From positions 4,236,001 to 4,300,000 of the forward strand of contig NZ_CP071321.1 in the NCBI RefSeq assembly GCF_017309585.1: a stretch of DNA of 64,000 bases, read 5' to 3'. Positions 1 to 8,136 of the stretch are shown in pieces. A model generated the notes under the pieces. The model saw only the letters and a program-made list of their open reading frames with translations. It was not told the DNA's origin and made no database searches. Within the stretch, counting starts at the first letter, position 1, and every line of letters begins with the position of its first letter. The DNA comes from Nitrogeniibacter aestuarii. GTDB lineage: Bacteria > Pseudomonadota > Gammaproteobacteria > Burkholderiales > Rhodocyclaceae. The position numbers and the translations under genes were made by a program.

Positions 1-153
1 GAGGAGTTCTACATCGTGCGTGGTGCGCTCGAGGACGAAAATGGCCAGTACCCGGAGGGCACCTGGGTGCGCACGGCCAACAAGCACGGCCATACACCCC
101 GCGCCACCACCGACACCCTGGTCTGGATGAAGGTCGGGCACCTCGCTCCGTGA
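1..153 (+). CDS. cupin-domain protein, C-terminal fragment (5' end outside window)
   Basis: The frame is open from base 1 to a TGA at 151-153 and gives the last 50 residues of a protein. The pattern of a short 'FYIVRGALEDE' strand, then 'YPEGTW', then a 'H.P' pair and a final 'VWMKVGHL' strand is that of ChrR-like or small stand-alone cupins (double-stranded beta-helix, often metal binding). The start and the rest of the barrel lie upstream of the window, so the exact function cannot be given. Confidence 0.55.
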   Translation, partial: EEFYIVRGALEDENGQYPEGTWVRTANKHGHTPRATTDTLVWMKVGHLAP

Positions 154-172
154 ATCCGCTGGCCCACCCATG

Positions 173-199
173 AAAAAGCCCGGCGATGCCGGGCTTTTT
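173..199. terminator. bidirectional Rho-independent terminator
   Basis: A 12-bp perfect stem (AAAAAGCCCGGC pairing with GCCGGGCTTTTT) with a 3-base loop lies between the cupin fragment and the convergent argC. The A-tract on one side and T-tract on the other let it serve both strands. Confidence 0.85.
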
Positions 200-215
200 C
201 ATGGGCCGAATCCGC

Positions 216-1175
216 TCAGGCGGCCAGACCGGTCGACTCGTCCAGCCCCAGCATGATGTTCATGCACTGGATCGCCGCCCCGGAGGCCCCCTTCCCGAGG
301 TTGTCGAAGCGCGCGGCCACCAGAATCTGCTCCTCATGACCGAAGGTGAAAATCTCGGCACGATTGGTGTCGTTGCAGGTGGTGGCCGGCAGGAAGCCGT
401 TGTCGAGCAAGGGCGCAGCGTCCAGCGGCATCGGCTTCACGAAGGTTTCCCCCGCATAGAACTCGCCGTAGAAATGCGCAATATCGGCAGCAGCCACCGG
501 ACGCGAGAGCAGGCGCGGCAAGAGCGGCACCGCCACCACCATACCCTGGGCGAAATTACCCACGATCGGCGTAAATAGCGGCTTGTTGGCCATGCCGGTC
601 ATGGCCTGCATTTCGGGCAGATGCTTGTGCGCCAGACCCAACGCATAGAAACGCGGGCTCTTCATGTTGTCGCCCAGTTCGCCAGCCTCTTCGTAGCTGG
701 CGATCATCTCCTTGCCGCCACCGCTGTATCCGGTGATCGAATAGGTGCTCACCGGATAATCCCCGGGGACGATGCCGGCGGCCACCAAAGGCGCCATGAG
801 CATGATGAAGCCACTGGCGTGACAGCCCGGCACGGCGACTTTCTGGGCATTCCTGACGCGCTCACGCTGCCCCGGGTTCATCTCGGGGAGGCCATAGACC
901 CAGTCCGGGTTGGTGCGATGGGCCGTACTGGCATCGAGGAAGCGGGTGCGGGTATTACCCGGCGCGAGCAGTGACACCGACTCTTTCGAGGCCGCATCGG
1001 GCAGACACAGGAACACCACATCGGCCGAGTTGATGTACTCGGCCTTCACGGCCGGATCCTTGCGCTGGTCATCGGGGATGGTGAGGATCTCGATCTCGTC
1101 GCGACCGCTCAGTCGCTCGTCGATCTTCAGGCCGGTCGTGCCATGGCGGCCGTCGATGAACACCTTGTAAGTCAT
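216..1175 (-). CDS. argC: N-acetyl-gamma-glutamyl-phosphate reductase (type 2 ArgC)
   Basis: 319 aa. This is the NADPH-dependent third step of arginine synthesis, reducing N-acetylglutamyl 5-phosphate to the semialdehyde in the cytoplasm. The N-terminus carries the family's 'FIDGRHGTTGLKI' nucleotide-binding start. The catalytic Cys118 sits in 'VAVPGCHASG', and 'DASTAHRT' lies near residue 81. About 319 residues without the long insertions fits the shorter type 2 ArgC. Both it and the lipoprotein gene 76 bp upstream are on the minus strand. No other arginine gene is in the window, so arg genes are scattered here. Confidence 0.95.
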   Translation of the reverse strand: MTYKVFIDGRHGTTGLKIDERLSGRDEIEILTIPDDQRKDPAVKAEYINSADVVFLCLPDAASKESVSLLAPGNTRTRFLDASTAHRTNPDWVYGLPEMNPGQRERVRNAQKVAVPGCHASGFIMLMAPLVAAGIVPGDYPVSTYSITGYSGGGKEMIASYEEAGELGDNMKSPRFYALGLAHKHLPEMQAMTGMANKPLFTPIVGNFAQGMVVAVPLLPRLLSRPVAAADIAHFYGEFYAGETFVKPMPLDAAPLLDNGFLPATTCNDTNRAEIFTFGHEEQILVAARFDNLGKGASGAAIQCMNIMLGLDESTGLAA

Positions 1176-1251
1176 GCTGCTGCTCCGCTGAGGACTCTTT
1201 CAAACCCTTATTGTAGGCCTGAACGTGTTACCCGCGCTGCAGCGCCGCCGA

Positions 1252-1737
1252 TCAGGGCACCACGTAGAAGCGATAGACGCGCGGCAGCCCCTGGCGCAGG
1301 CGGATCTGGCCGTCCACGGCACGCTCCGGATCGCGGGTGAATACCTGCACGGTGGGCGAAGGTTTGGCCAGCAGCAGATCGGCGTCACAGCGCACGATCC
1401 CGCCGGCCAGCTGGACCGACTGACATTTTTTCAGCCACTCGGGGCCGGGCACCGCCTGTGGCTCCGGCGCTGCCGGTCGAGGCGCAGGTGCAGGCACCGG
1501 TCTGGCTGGTTCCGGTGCGGGGGGTTTCGTGCGCGTTGCGGGCTTGGGCGCCGGAGGCGCCAGCACCTGGGCCGGCGTCGCTTCGGGCGTCGGCTTCGGC
1601 TCAGCCGCGTCGGTCGCCGGTGCTTCTTCGCCACGCACCTTGTCAACGGCTTGCTGAATGGAAGCGCAACCGCTCACCACCGACACGGTGAGTAAGGCAA
1701 GCAGGAGACGGCGGGACAACACGAGAGAATGGTGCAT
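1252..1737 (-). CDS. putative lipoprotein, proline-rich
   Basis: 161 aa from the ATG at 1737; an upstream in-frame ATG at 1764 would add nine residues before the signal. A lipoprotein signal peptide ends in 'VVSGC' with lipidation Cys24. Next come a short charged stretch and a long Pro/Ala-rich linker (about residues 45-95). The last 65 residues are a compact domain with two Cys ('KKCQSV', 'VRCDAD'). I recognise no family. It probably sits in the outer-membrane inner leaflet or periplasm. Confidence 0.7.
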   Translation of the reverse strand: MHHSLVLSRRLLLALLTVSVVSGCASIQQAVDKVRGEEAPATDAAEPKPTPEATPAQVLAPPAPKPATRTKPPAPEPARPVPAPAPRPAAPEPQAVPGPEWLKKCQSVQLAGGIVRCDADLLLAKPSPTVQVFTRDPERAVDGQIRLRQGLPRVYRFYVVP

Positions 1738-1770
1738 GAGGGTATCTGGAACAGGGCCGGTCACGAGAGC

Positions 1771-2718
1771 TTACGGCACCGGGACGTCAATGTTGAGCCC
1801 GGGTTCGCCCTGATCACCCGATTGCTCAACGGCGACCCGTCGGATCCAGTTCGCGAACAGGGCCACCTCGTCACGCATGGGCCCGGGCGCAGCGATCAGC
1901 CAGGTGCTGCGGCCCTCAACGCCCTTGCGGCCGCACCCCACGGTCGTCAGGCGTCCCTCTTCGATCAAGGGTCTGATCGTCTCTTCCCGGCCGATGGCGA
2001 TTCCCTGTCCCGACATCGCCGCCTGGATGACCTGGTCGTAGTGGGAAAAGCGCACCCGCGAGCGCGGCTCGACATCCTCAAGCCCCTCGGCCGCCAGCCA
2101 GTGGGACCAGTTCAGCCACGGATAGCCCACCCCTTCGTAGTCGAGCAGCACCTGACCCGGGAGCGTGTGTTCATCGAGTGTGAGCCCCTCGGCCACCGAG
2201 GGATGGGCCACCGGAATGATGGTCTCGCCGAACAGGCGCCAGGCATCGGCAGGCGCATCCCGGTCGGCGCAATACCGCAAGGCCAGATCGAGATCTTCAT
2301 GCAGCAGATCCACCACCCGGTTGGTGGTCGAGATGCGCACGTCGATGTCCGGATGCATGGCCTGGAAGTCACGCAACTGGGGCAGCAGCCACAAGGCGGA
2401 GATGCCCACGCTGGCAGTGATATTGACGGTCGGCCGTTGAGGCCGTTGCAGCCGCGCCGCCAGCTGACCGTACTCGCTCAGCCAGACCGCCGACCGTTCG
2501 GCCAGGCGCTCACCCGCCTCGGTCAGCGCGAGACTGCGTGTACCGCGGACAAAAAGTTTCACCCCCAGTGCTGACTCCAGCGTTTGCACTTGCCGCGAAA
2601 TGGCGGACTGACTGAGGCACAACTCCTCGGCAGCCAAGGTAAAAGACAAATGACGCGCCGCACAAAGAAAACCCCGAAGCGGATCAAGCGGCGGCAGGCG
2701 AAGCAAGGGGCTATTCAT
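1771..2718 (-). CDS. LysR-type transcriptional regulator (GcvA-like)
   Basis: 315 aa from the ATG at 2718. The start is chosen because the winged-helix domain begins just after it ('LRGFLCAARHLSFTLAAEEL', then 'SQSAISRQVQTLE'); a longer frame to 2790 would add residues foreign to the family. The C-terminal part is the usual periplasmic-binding-protein-like effector domain. The N-terminal pattern resembles the GcvA/AmpR branch. It is divergent from the DUF2917 gene, with a 13-bp inverted repeat between them, so that gene is a plausible target. The ligand cannot be told from sequence. Confidence 0.9.
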   Translation of the reverse strand: MNSPLLRLPPLDPLRGFLCAARHLSFTLAAEELCLSQSAISRQVQTLESALGVKLFVRGTRSLALTEAGERLAERSAVWLSEYGQLAARLQRPQRPTVNITASVGISALWLLPQLRDFQAMHPDIDVRISTTNRVVDLLHEDLDLALRYCADRDAPADAWRLFGETIIPVAHPSVAEGLTLDEHTLPGQVLLDYEGVGYPWLNWSHWLAAEGLEDVEPRSRVRFSHYDQVIQAAMSGQGIAIGREETIRPLIEEGRLTTVGCGRKGVEGRSTWLIAAPGPMRDEVALFANWIRRVAVEQSGDQGEPGLNIDVPVP

Positions 2719-2744
2719 GCAATAAACGCATCCATCCAATGAAA

Positions 2745-2757
2745 ACAAACCGTTTGT
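2745..2757. promoter_or_regulatory. candidate operator in the LysR / DUF2917 divergent region
   Basis: ACAAAC-C-GTTTGT is a perfect 6-1-6 inverted repeat in the 110-bp space between two divergent genes. LysR proteins usually bind T-N11-A dyads. This dyad starts with A and ends with T, so it may be half of a larger site or belong to another regulator. Confidence 0.35.
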
Positions 2758-2828
2758 GAGCAGCGTAGTCGGTGTTGATACTGGCTTCAAGCCACACGCC
2801 GGTGGCCCATGAAGAAAAGGAGCCGACC

Positions 2829-3176
2829 ATGGCCATTCACCTGACCGATACCACCCTCACCCTGCAACCGGGCCGCCCCTTGCTGATGAAGGGCGTCGCC
2901 GGTGCACGCATCCAGGTCATGTCGGGCTGCGTGTGGATCACGCAGTACGGCCAGTCGCGCGACTTCGTGCTCAGCGCCGGCCGCGAGATCGAACTGGATC
3001 TGCCTTCGCCGGTGGTCATGAGCGCAAACACACTCGCCTGTGTGCGCGTCGAGCTGGCAACAGCGGCGCATCCGGCGCCCTTCTGGAAGCGCCTGCTCAG
3101 CTGGTTCGATCCGCGCTGGGGCAGTGCGGCCTCCCGGGATCTGAGCCGTCATTTGCCTGGGGGCGCACTGCGCTGA
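2829..3176 (+). CDS. DUF2917 family protein
   Basis: 115 aa; the ATG follows AAAGGAG. The N-terminal two thirds matches the DUF2917 pattern: a cupin-like beta fold with 'GARIQVMSGCVWITQYG' and a later 'LSAGREIEL' strand. The tail is basic and Trp-rich. Such proteins are common beside LysR genes in betaproteobacteria, but their function is unknown. No signal peptide is visible. The dehalogenase gene starts 62 bp downstream on the same strand. Confidence 0.8.
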   Translation: MAIHLTDTTLTLQPGRPLLMKGVAGARIQVMSGCVWITQYGQSRDFVLSAGREIELDLPSPVVMSANTLACVRVELATAAHPAPFWKRLLSWFDPRWGSAASRDLSRHLPGGALR

Positions 3177-3238
3177 CCGCATCCGTGGCTGTGCCATACT
3201 GTCTTGCACCGACACTCACGCACAGCCACGGAGCGTCC

Positions 3239-4120
3239 ATGTTCGAACCGGGCTTCACCCACCGCCAGATCGAGACTTCAAACGCCCGCATCCACGTAGC
3301 CCAAGGCGGTTCGGGCCCACCCCTGCTGCTGCTCCACGGATACCCCCAGACCCATCTGATGTGGCATCGGGTCGTCCCTGCGCTGCTCTCCAGCTTCACC
3401 CTCGTCTGCCCCGATCTGCGCGGCTACGGGGACAGCAGCAAGCCAGCCGGTCAAGCCAACCACGCCAACTATTCGAAACGCGCCATGGCGCAGGACATGG
3501 TCGAGGTCATGTCCGCCCTGGGTTTCGAGCGCTTCGCCATGGCAGGGCATGACCGCGGCGCACGGGTCGGCCACCGGCTCGCGCTCGATCACCCGGAGCG
3601 CCTCACCCGGTTGTGCGTGATGGACATCGCGCCCACACTGCACATGTTCGACCAGACCGATCAGGCCTTCGCCACCGGCTACTATCACTGGTTCTTCCTC
3701 ATCCAGCCCGACGGCCTGCCGGAACGACTGATCGGCAATGACGCCGCCTATTATCTGCGCGAAAAACTGCGTCGCTGGGCTGCGCCGGGTGCACATTTCG
3801 ACCCGGCCGTAGTCGAGGACTACATTCGGTGCTTCGCCACCGCCGAGGGCATCCACGCCAGCTGCGAGGATTACCGCGCCGCCGCCACCATCGATCTTGA
3901 GCATGATCGGGCCAGTCGCGACCAGCGCGTGCGCTGCCCGCTGCTGGTGCTGTGGGGTGACACGGGCTTCGTGAATCGCAGCTATGACGTACTGTCGGTC
4001 TGGCGCAACTACGCGAACGACGTGGTCGGCCACACCGTTAGCAGTGGCCATTTTCTGCCCGAAGAGGCGCCCGACGATGTCGCCGACGCCCTGATCGATT
4101 TTTTCAAGGAGACCCGATGA
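3239..4120 (+). CDS. haloacetate / fluoroacetate dehalogenase-type alpha/beta hydrolase
   Basis: 293 aa. In this family an Asp nucleophile displaces halide from 2-haloacetate, giving glycolate. The active-site set of characterised fluoroacetate dehalogenases appears in order and spacing: nucleophile Asp105 and carboxylate-binding Arg106 and Arg109 in 'GHDRGARV', acid Asp129 in 'VMDIAP', halide-pocket His150-Trp151 in 'YYHWFF', Tyr212, and general base His271 in 'SSGHF'. The 'LLLHGYPQTH' oxyanion loop is present. The start at 3239 matches family N-termini; the frame is open further upstream but overlaps the preceding gene. Its stop overlaps the next gene by ATGA, so the two are translationally coupled. 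Substrate preference (fluoro- or chloroacetate) is inferred. Confidence 0.88.
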   Translation: MFEPGFTHRQIETSNARIHVAQGGSGPPLLLLHGYPQTHLMWHRVVPALLSSFTLVCPDLRGYGDSSKPAGQANHANYSKRAMAQDMVEVMSALGFERFAMAGHDRGARVGHRLALDHPERLTRLCVMDIAPTLHMFDQTDQAFATGYYHWFFLIQPDGLPERLIGNDAAYYLREKLRRWAAPGAHFDPAVVEDYIRCFATAEGIHASCEDYRAAATIDLEHDRASRDQRVRCPLLVLWGDTGFVNRSYDVLSVWRNYANDVVGHTVSSGHFLPEEAPDDVADALIDFFKETR

Positions 4121-4728
4121 GCACCCCTGCCCCCATGACCCTGTGGTACGAGTTCGCCAGTTCATACTCCTATCTGGCCGTCATGCGGGTTCAGGCCGCT
4201 GCGGATACCGCCGGGGTCGAACTGCACTGGCGCCCCTTCCTGCTCGGCCCGGTGTTTCTCAGCCTCGGCTGGAACGATTCGCCCTTCAACATCTATCCGC
4301 CCAAGGGCCGTTACATGTGGCGCGACATGGAGCGCCTGTGCGAACGCTACGGCTTTCCCTTCACCATGCCCAGCGAGTTTCCGCGCAACGGCCTGCTGGC
4401 GGCGCGTGTGGCCCGACTGGGTCAGGAAGAGGACTGGATCGGCCCGTTCTCGCGTACCGTGATGCAGGCCAACTTCGGCGAGGACCGGGACATTGGCGAC
4501 CCGGATGTGCTCGGCGGCATTCTGGACGATCTCGGCCTCGATGCCGACACCCTCATCCTGCAGGCGCAGTCGGACGACAACCGCAAGGCCCTGCGCGCGC
4601 AGGTGGAAGAAGCCACCCAGATGGGCCTGTTCGGTGCGCCGACCTTCGTGGTCGGCAAGGAACTCTTCTGGGGCAACGACCGGCTTGAAGACGCCCTGGA
4701 CTGGGCGCAACACCATCCGGCGGTTTGA
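4117..4728 (+). CDS. 2-hydroxychromene-2-carboxylate isomerase / DsbA-fold (kappa-GST-like) protein
   Basis: 203 aa. The N-terminus 'LWYEFASSYSYLAVMR' and the C-terminal 'GLFGAPTFVVGKELFWGNDR' are the signature ends of the HCCA isomerase/DsbA-like family, which uses glutathione rather than a CxxC disulfide. No CxxC is present. HCCA isomerases act in naphthalene-type aromatic breakdown, but many relatives have unknown substrates. It overlaps the upstream dehalogenase by 4 bp, so the pair is probably co-transcribed. Whether it handles a dehalogenation product or a glutathione adduct is not shown by the sequence. Confidence 0.88.
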   Translation: MSTPAPMTLWYEFASSYSYLAVMRVQAAADTAGVELHWRPFLLGPVFLSLGWNDSPFNIYPPKGRYMWRDMERLCERYGFPFTMPSEFPRNGLLAARVARLGQEEDWIGPFSRTVMQANFGEDRDIGDPDVLGGILDDLGLDADTLILQAQSDDNRKALRAQVEEATQMGLFGAPTFVVGKELFWGNDRLEDALDWAQHHPAV

Positions 4729-4802
4729 CTGCGTTGGGTCAACACGGCCACGGGCCGGCCGTGGTCGAATGATGTTGTCCTGACACCCTGGCCGCCCCCG
4801 CC

Positions 4803-6101
4803 ATGTCCTCACCCGTTCACCCGACGCAGCCATCGCGCGTACGCGATCTCCAGTGGGAGGTCCGCTCCTGGGTCGGCGCACGTCTGTGGGCCCAGGTGCT
4901 CCTCGGGCTGTTGCTGGGCATCGTTGCCGGCGCCGCGCTCAGCCCCGAAGCGGGCTGGGTCTCGCGCAGCACGGCCGTCAGCGCGGGCGCGTGGCTGGCC
5001 GTTCCGGGGCGACTGTTCCTCGCCATCATCGGCATGGTGCTCATCCCCCTGGTGATGGTCTCGATCATCAAGGGCATGCTCGGTGGCGGCAGCATGGCCC
5101 AGCTCAAATCGGTGGGGCTGCGCCTGCTGGTGTTCGTGACGCTGACCACCGGCATCGGTGCCGGCCTGGGCGTCGGTCTGGGCCAGTGGATCGCGCCGGG
5201 CGCCGCCCTGGCCGAAGCCGATGCATTCACGCCGGCCCAGGTGGCGGCACGTCCGCCCACGCCCGACCTGCCCTCGCTCATCGTCAATCTGGTGCCCGCC
5301 AATCCGCAGGCGGCGCTCGCCGAGCGCGACATGCTGGCCATCGTCGTGCTCTCGCTCTTTCTCGGCGCCGCTGCGCTGGTGGCTGACCGCAAGAAAACCG
5401 CGCCCTTCCTGGGCGCACTCGACGGCCTGCTGGAAATCTCCATGACCCTGGTGAAGTGGGCCATGTACCTCGCCCCATGGGCGGTGTTCGGACTGCTGGC
5501 CGATGTCATTGCGCGCTCCGGGCTGGACGCCGTCGCCAGCCTCACCAGCTATGTGCTCACCGTGCTGGCCGGCCTGCTGGCCTTGATGGTCTTCTACCTG
5601 GTCGTGATCGCACTGTTCGCCCGGCGTCATCCACTGCAGTTTCTCAAGGACATCGCCAGTGTGCTGCTGCTGGCCTTCTCCACCTCGAGTTCGGCGGCAG
5701 TGATTCCGCTGTCCATCGACACGGCCGTGCGCCAGTTGCACGTGCCCGAGAGCGTCGCCAACTTCACCATTCCCCTGGGCGCGACCATCAACATGGCCGG
5801 CACGGCGCTTTATCAGGCGGTGGCAGTGTGTTTTCTGGCGCAGATGTCGGGGGTGGTGCTCTCCCCGGAGTCGCTCGCCACCATCGTGATCACGCTCATC
5901 GTCACCTCCATCGGCGCTCCGGGCACACCGGGCGTCGGCATCGTGATTCTGTCGAACATCGTGGCCGGTTTCGGCATCCCCACGGCCGGGATTGCGCTCA
6001 TTCTCGGCGTCGATCGTCTGCTCGACATGTTCCGCACCACGGTCAACGTGACCGGCGATCTGACGGTGAGCGTCCTGCTCCGTGGCGCCCGCAAGGACTG
6101 A
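4803..6101 (+). CDS. dicarboxylate/amino acid:cation symporter (DAACS, GltP/DctA family)
   Basis: 432 aa inner-membrane transporter that couples uptake of C4-dicarboxylates or acidic amino acids to Na+ or H+. The serine-rich re-entrant loop ('FSTSSSAAVIP') and the 'NMAGTALYQAV' cation/substrate motif of TM7 are intact, as is the following 'SIGAPGTPGVG' loop. Length and about eight hydrophobic segments fit the family. No clear ribosome-binding site precedes the ATG. It may serve organic-acid uptake alongside the two upstream enzymes, but a 74-bp gap leaves co-transcription open. Confidence 0.93.
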   Translation: MSSPVHPTQPSRVRDLQWEVRSWVGARLWAQVLLGLLLGIVAGAALSPEAGWVSRSTAVSAGAWLAVPGRLFLAIIGMVLIPLVMVSIIKGMLGGGSMAQLKSVGLRLLVFVTLTTGIGAGLGVGLGQWIAPGAALAEADAFTPAQVAARPPTPDLPSLIVNLVPANPQAALAERDMLAIVVLSLFLGAAALVADRKKTAPFLGALDGLLEISMTLVKWAMYLAPWAVFGLLADVIARSGLDAVASLTSYVLTVLAGLLALMVFYLVVIALFARRHPLQFLKDIASVLLLAFSTSSSAAVIPLSIDTAVRQLHVPESVANFTIPLGATINMAGTALYQAVAVCFLAQMSGVVLSPESLATIVITLIVTSIGAPGTPGVGIVILSNIVAGFGIPTAGIALILGVDRLLDMFRTTVNVTGDLTVSVLLRGARKD

Positions 6102-6161
6102 GGCAGGCTCGACAGCGTCAGCGTACAATCAGCAGATGCTGATATACCCGGAGAGACGCGC

Positions 6162-6605
6162 ATGCAACGCATTCTGACCGCCCTGACACTGGGTCTGGCC
6201 GCACTTCAGGTTCATGCAGAGGTGATCAACATCGATAACGCCGAGTTGCTTCGCCTCCAGGCGGCGGGCGTGCCGGTGGTGGATGTCCGCACTGCACCCG
6301 AATGGCAGGAAACCGGCATCGTGCCGGGCAGTCATCTGCTCACCTTCTTCGGCACCGGGGGCCGCGCCGAACCCGCCGCGTGGCTGCGCAAGCTGCAGCC
6401 GATCGCCACGCCCGACCAGCCGGTCATCCTCATCTGCCGCAGCGGCAACCGCACGCGCACGATCAGCAACTTCCTGTCCTCTCAGGTCGGCTACACGAAG
6501 GTGTACAACGTGACGCGCGGCATCAAGGACTGGATCAAGGACGGCAAGCCGCTCAACAAGGCCGAACAGGCGGCGTCCACCTGCAACTGGGCCAGCACCT
6601 GCTGA
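6162..6605 (+). CDS. exported rhodanese-like sulfurtransferase
   Basis: 147 aa preceded by GGAGAGACGCGC. A Sec signal peptide (about residues 1-19, ending 'VHA') is followed by one rhodanese domain. The active-site loop is 'CRSGNR' with catalytic Cys92, which would carry a persulfide. 'VVDVRTAPEW' near residue 39 is the CH2-A-type motif. It should act in the periplasm; donors and acceptors are unknown. A Cys-containing tail ('STCNWASTC') is unusual and could form a disulfide. Confidence 0.88.
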   Translation: MQRILTALTLGLAALQVHAEVINIDNAELLRLQAAGVPVVDVRTAPEWQETGIVPGSHLLTFFGTGGRAEPAAWLRKLQPIATPDQPVILICRSGNRTRTISNFLSSQVGYTKVYNVTRGIKDWIKDGKPLNKAEQAASTCNWASTC

Positions 6606-6636
6606 AACACGAGATCGTGCCACCTGGCACGTTGCA

Positions 6637-6654
6637 GCGTCATCGCGCTGTCAT
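6637..6654 (+). promoter_or_regulatory. Pho-box-like direct repeat upstream of the glycerophosphodiesterase
   Basis: GCGTCAT-CGCG-CTGTCAT is two 7-mers with a 4-bp spacer, the layout of the PhoB box (CTGTCAT-N4-CTGTCAT). The second half matches all 7 positions and the first 5 of 7. It lies 63 bp before the ATG of a phosphodiester-scavenging gene, which suits phosphate-starvation control. Confidence 0.55.
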
Positions 6655-6717
6655 GACCGCTTGTTTCCATAGGCACCGGGCACCCTGCCCGAGCACCGAG
6701 ACAGGAGAGACACGGTC

Positions 6718-8007
6718 ATGAAAACCACCTTGATTCGCGCGATGGGCGCAGGCGCACTGGCGCTCGCGACCCTTGCGGCCGGACCGGCCTTGGCCGGCAA
6801 CGGCTCACACGACGACCACGACAATCGCAGCGATCGCCGCTGGGGCCACCACGACCGCGGGGCGCAGATGGTCTCCGTGGGCGTGCGGCCGTACTACCTG
6901 GTGGACCAGCTCGAAGAGGGGCGACTCAAGCACAAGCTTCAGTCCTGCGAGAACCGGCCGGTCAAACCGACCGCCTTCTCCATCGGGCATCGTGGTGCGG
7001 CCATGCAGTTCCCCGAGCACACCCGGGAATCGTACGTGGCTGCTGCCCGCCAGGGCGCCGGCATCGTCGAATGCGACGTGACCTTCACCAAGGATCGGGA
7101 ACTGGTCTGCCGCCACAGCCAGTGCGACCTGGCCACCACCACCAACATCCTCGGCATTCCTGAACTGGCGGCCAAGTGCTCCCAGCCCTTCATTCCGGCC
7201 GACCTGGCCACTGGCGCTCCGGCCCAGGCCACCTGCTGCACCTCGGATCTGACCCTGGCCGAATTCCGCGCCCTGCGCGGCAAGATGGACGGCGCCAACC
7301 CGATGGCCACCACGCCGGAAGAGTACATGGCAGGTACCCCGTCATGGCGCACCGACATGTATGCAGCCACCGGCACGCTCATGACCCACAAGGAATCCAT
7401 TGCCCTGTTCAAGCAACTGGGTGTGGGCATGACGCCGGAACTCAAGAGCGCCAGCGTGGCCATGCCGTACGAGGGTGACTACACCCAGGAAGCCTATGCC
7501 CAGCAGATGATCGACGAGTACAAGGAAATGGGCGTGTCGCCGCGCAAGGTGTGGCCGCAGTCTTTCAACCTTGACGACGTGCTGTACTGGATCCACAACG
7601 AGCCGCGCTTCGGCAAGCAGGCCGTTTTCCTCGAAAGTGTCGATAGCGAAGCCGACGTGCCCGCCGCCATCGCCAGGCTGCCTGAACTGGCCGCCCAGGG
7701 GGTGAACATCGTGGCGCCGCCGCTGTGGACGCTGGTCACGGTCGAAGGCACCGACACCATCGTGCCGTCGGACTACGCCGTGGCGGCCAAGGCGGCGGGT
7801 CTGGACATCATCACATGGACGCTGGAGCGCTCCGGCACGCTGGTCGACGGCGGCGGGTGGTACTACCAGAGCATCACCGACGCCACCACCGGCCCCGGCG
7901 ATACCTACCGCCTGCTCGACGTGCTGGCACAGGACGTGGGCATCATCGGCATCTTCTCAGACTGGCCGGCCACGGTCACCTACTACGCCAACTGCATGGG
8001 TAAATAG
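6718..8007 (+). CDS. exported glycerophosphodiester phosphodiesterase (GlpQ/UgpQ family)
   Basis: 429 aa with a Sec signal peptide (about residues 1-26, ending 'GPALA'). The GDPD TIM-barrel begins at 'IGHRGAAMQFPEHT' (catalytic His, then Glu for metal), followed by 'ECDVTFTKD' and the second catalytic His in 'CRHSQCDL'. It hydrolyses glycerophosphodiesters to glycerol-3-phosphate and an alcohol. Export indicates periplasmic or extracellular use of lipid-derived phosphorus. A large insertion after the first strands (extra Cys residues around 'CSQPF' and 'TCCTSD') makes it longer than E. coli GlpQ. It has a Pho-box-like repeat upstream and a strong terminator downstream. Confidence 0.92.
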   Translation: MKTTLIRAMGAGALALATLAAGPALAGNGSHDDHDNRSDRRWGHHDRGAQMVSVGVRPYYLVDQLEEGRLKHKLQSCENRPVKPTAFSIGHRGAAMQFPEHTRESYVAAARQGAGIVECDVTFTKDRELVCRHSQCDLATTTNILGIPELAAKCSQPFIPADLATGAPAQATCCTSDLTLAEFRALRGKMDGANPMATTPEEYMAGTPSWRTDMYAATGTLMTHKESIALFKQLGVGMTPELKSASVAMPYEGDYTQEAYAQQMIDEYKEMGVSPRKVWPQSFNLDDVLYWIHNEPRFGKQAVFLESVDSEADVPAAIARLPELAAQGVNIVAPPLWTLVTVEGTDTIVPSDYAVAAKAAGLDIITWTLERSGTLVDGGGWYYQSITDATTGPGDTYRLLDVLAQDVGIIGIFSDWPATVTYYANCMGK

Positions 8008-8028
8008 ACGACGCAGATGGCCTGAACG

Positions 8029-8060
8029 CGCCGCGCTCCAAGAGCGCGGCGTTTGCTTTT
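8029..8060 (+). terminator. Rho-independent terminator after the glycerophosphodiesterase
   Basis: A 10-bp perfect stem (CGCCGCGCTC pairing with GAGCGCGGCG) with a 3-base loop is followed by TTTGCTTTT, 21 bp after the stop codon. Confidence 0.85.
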
Positions 8061-8073
8061 GTGCACTGGCGCA

Positions 8074-8105
8074 TTGCCACGGGAGACATGCCCGCCGACT
8101 ATACT
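8074..8105 (+). promoter_or_regulatory. possible sigma70 promoter of the TIR-CHAT-LysM gene
   Basis: TATACT at 8100-8105 is a good -10 element 31 bp before the GTG start. The best -35-like hexamer, TTGCCA at 8074-8079, is 20 bp away, longer than the usual 16-18, so the -35 assignment is weak. Confidence 0.3.
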
Positions 8106-8136
8106 GAGGTACTGCCCATCCGCACCCGCCAGCTTC

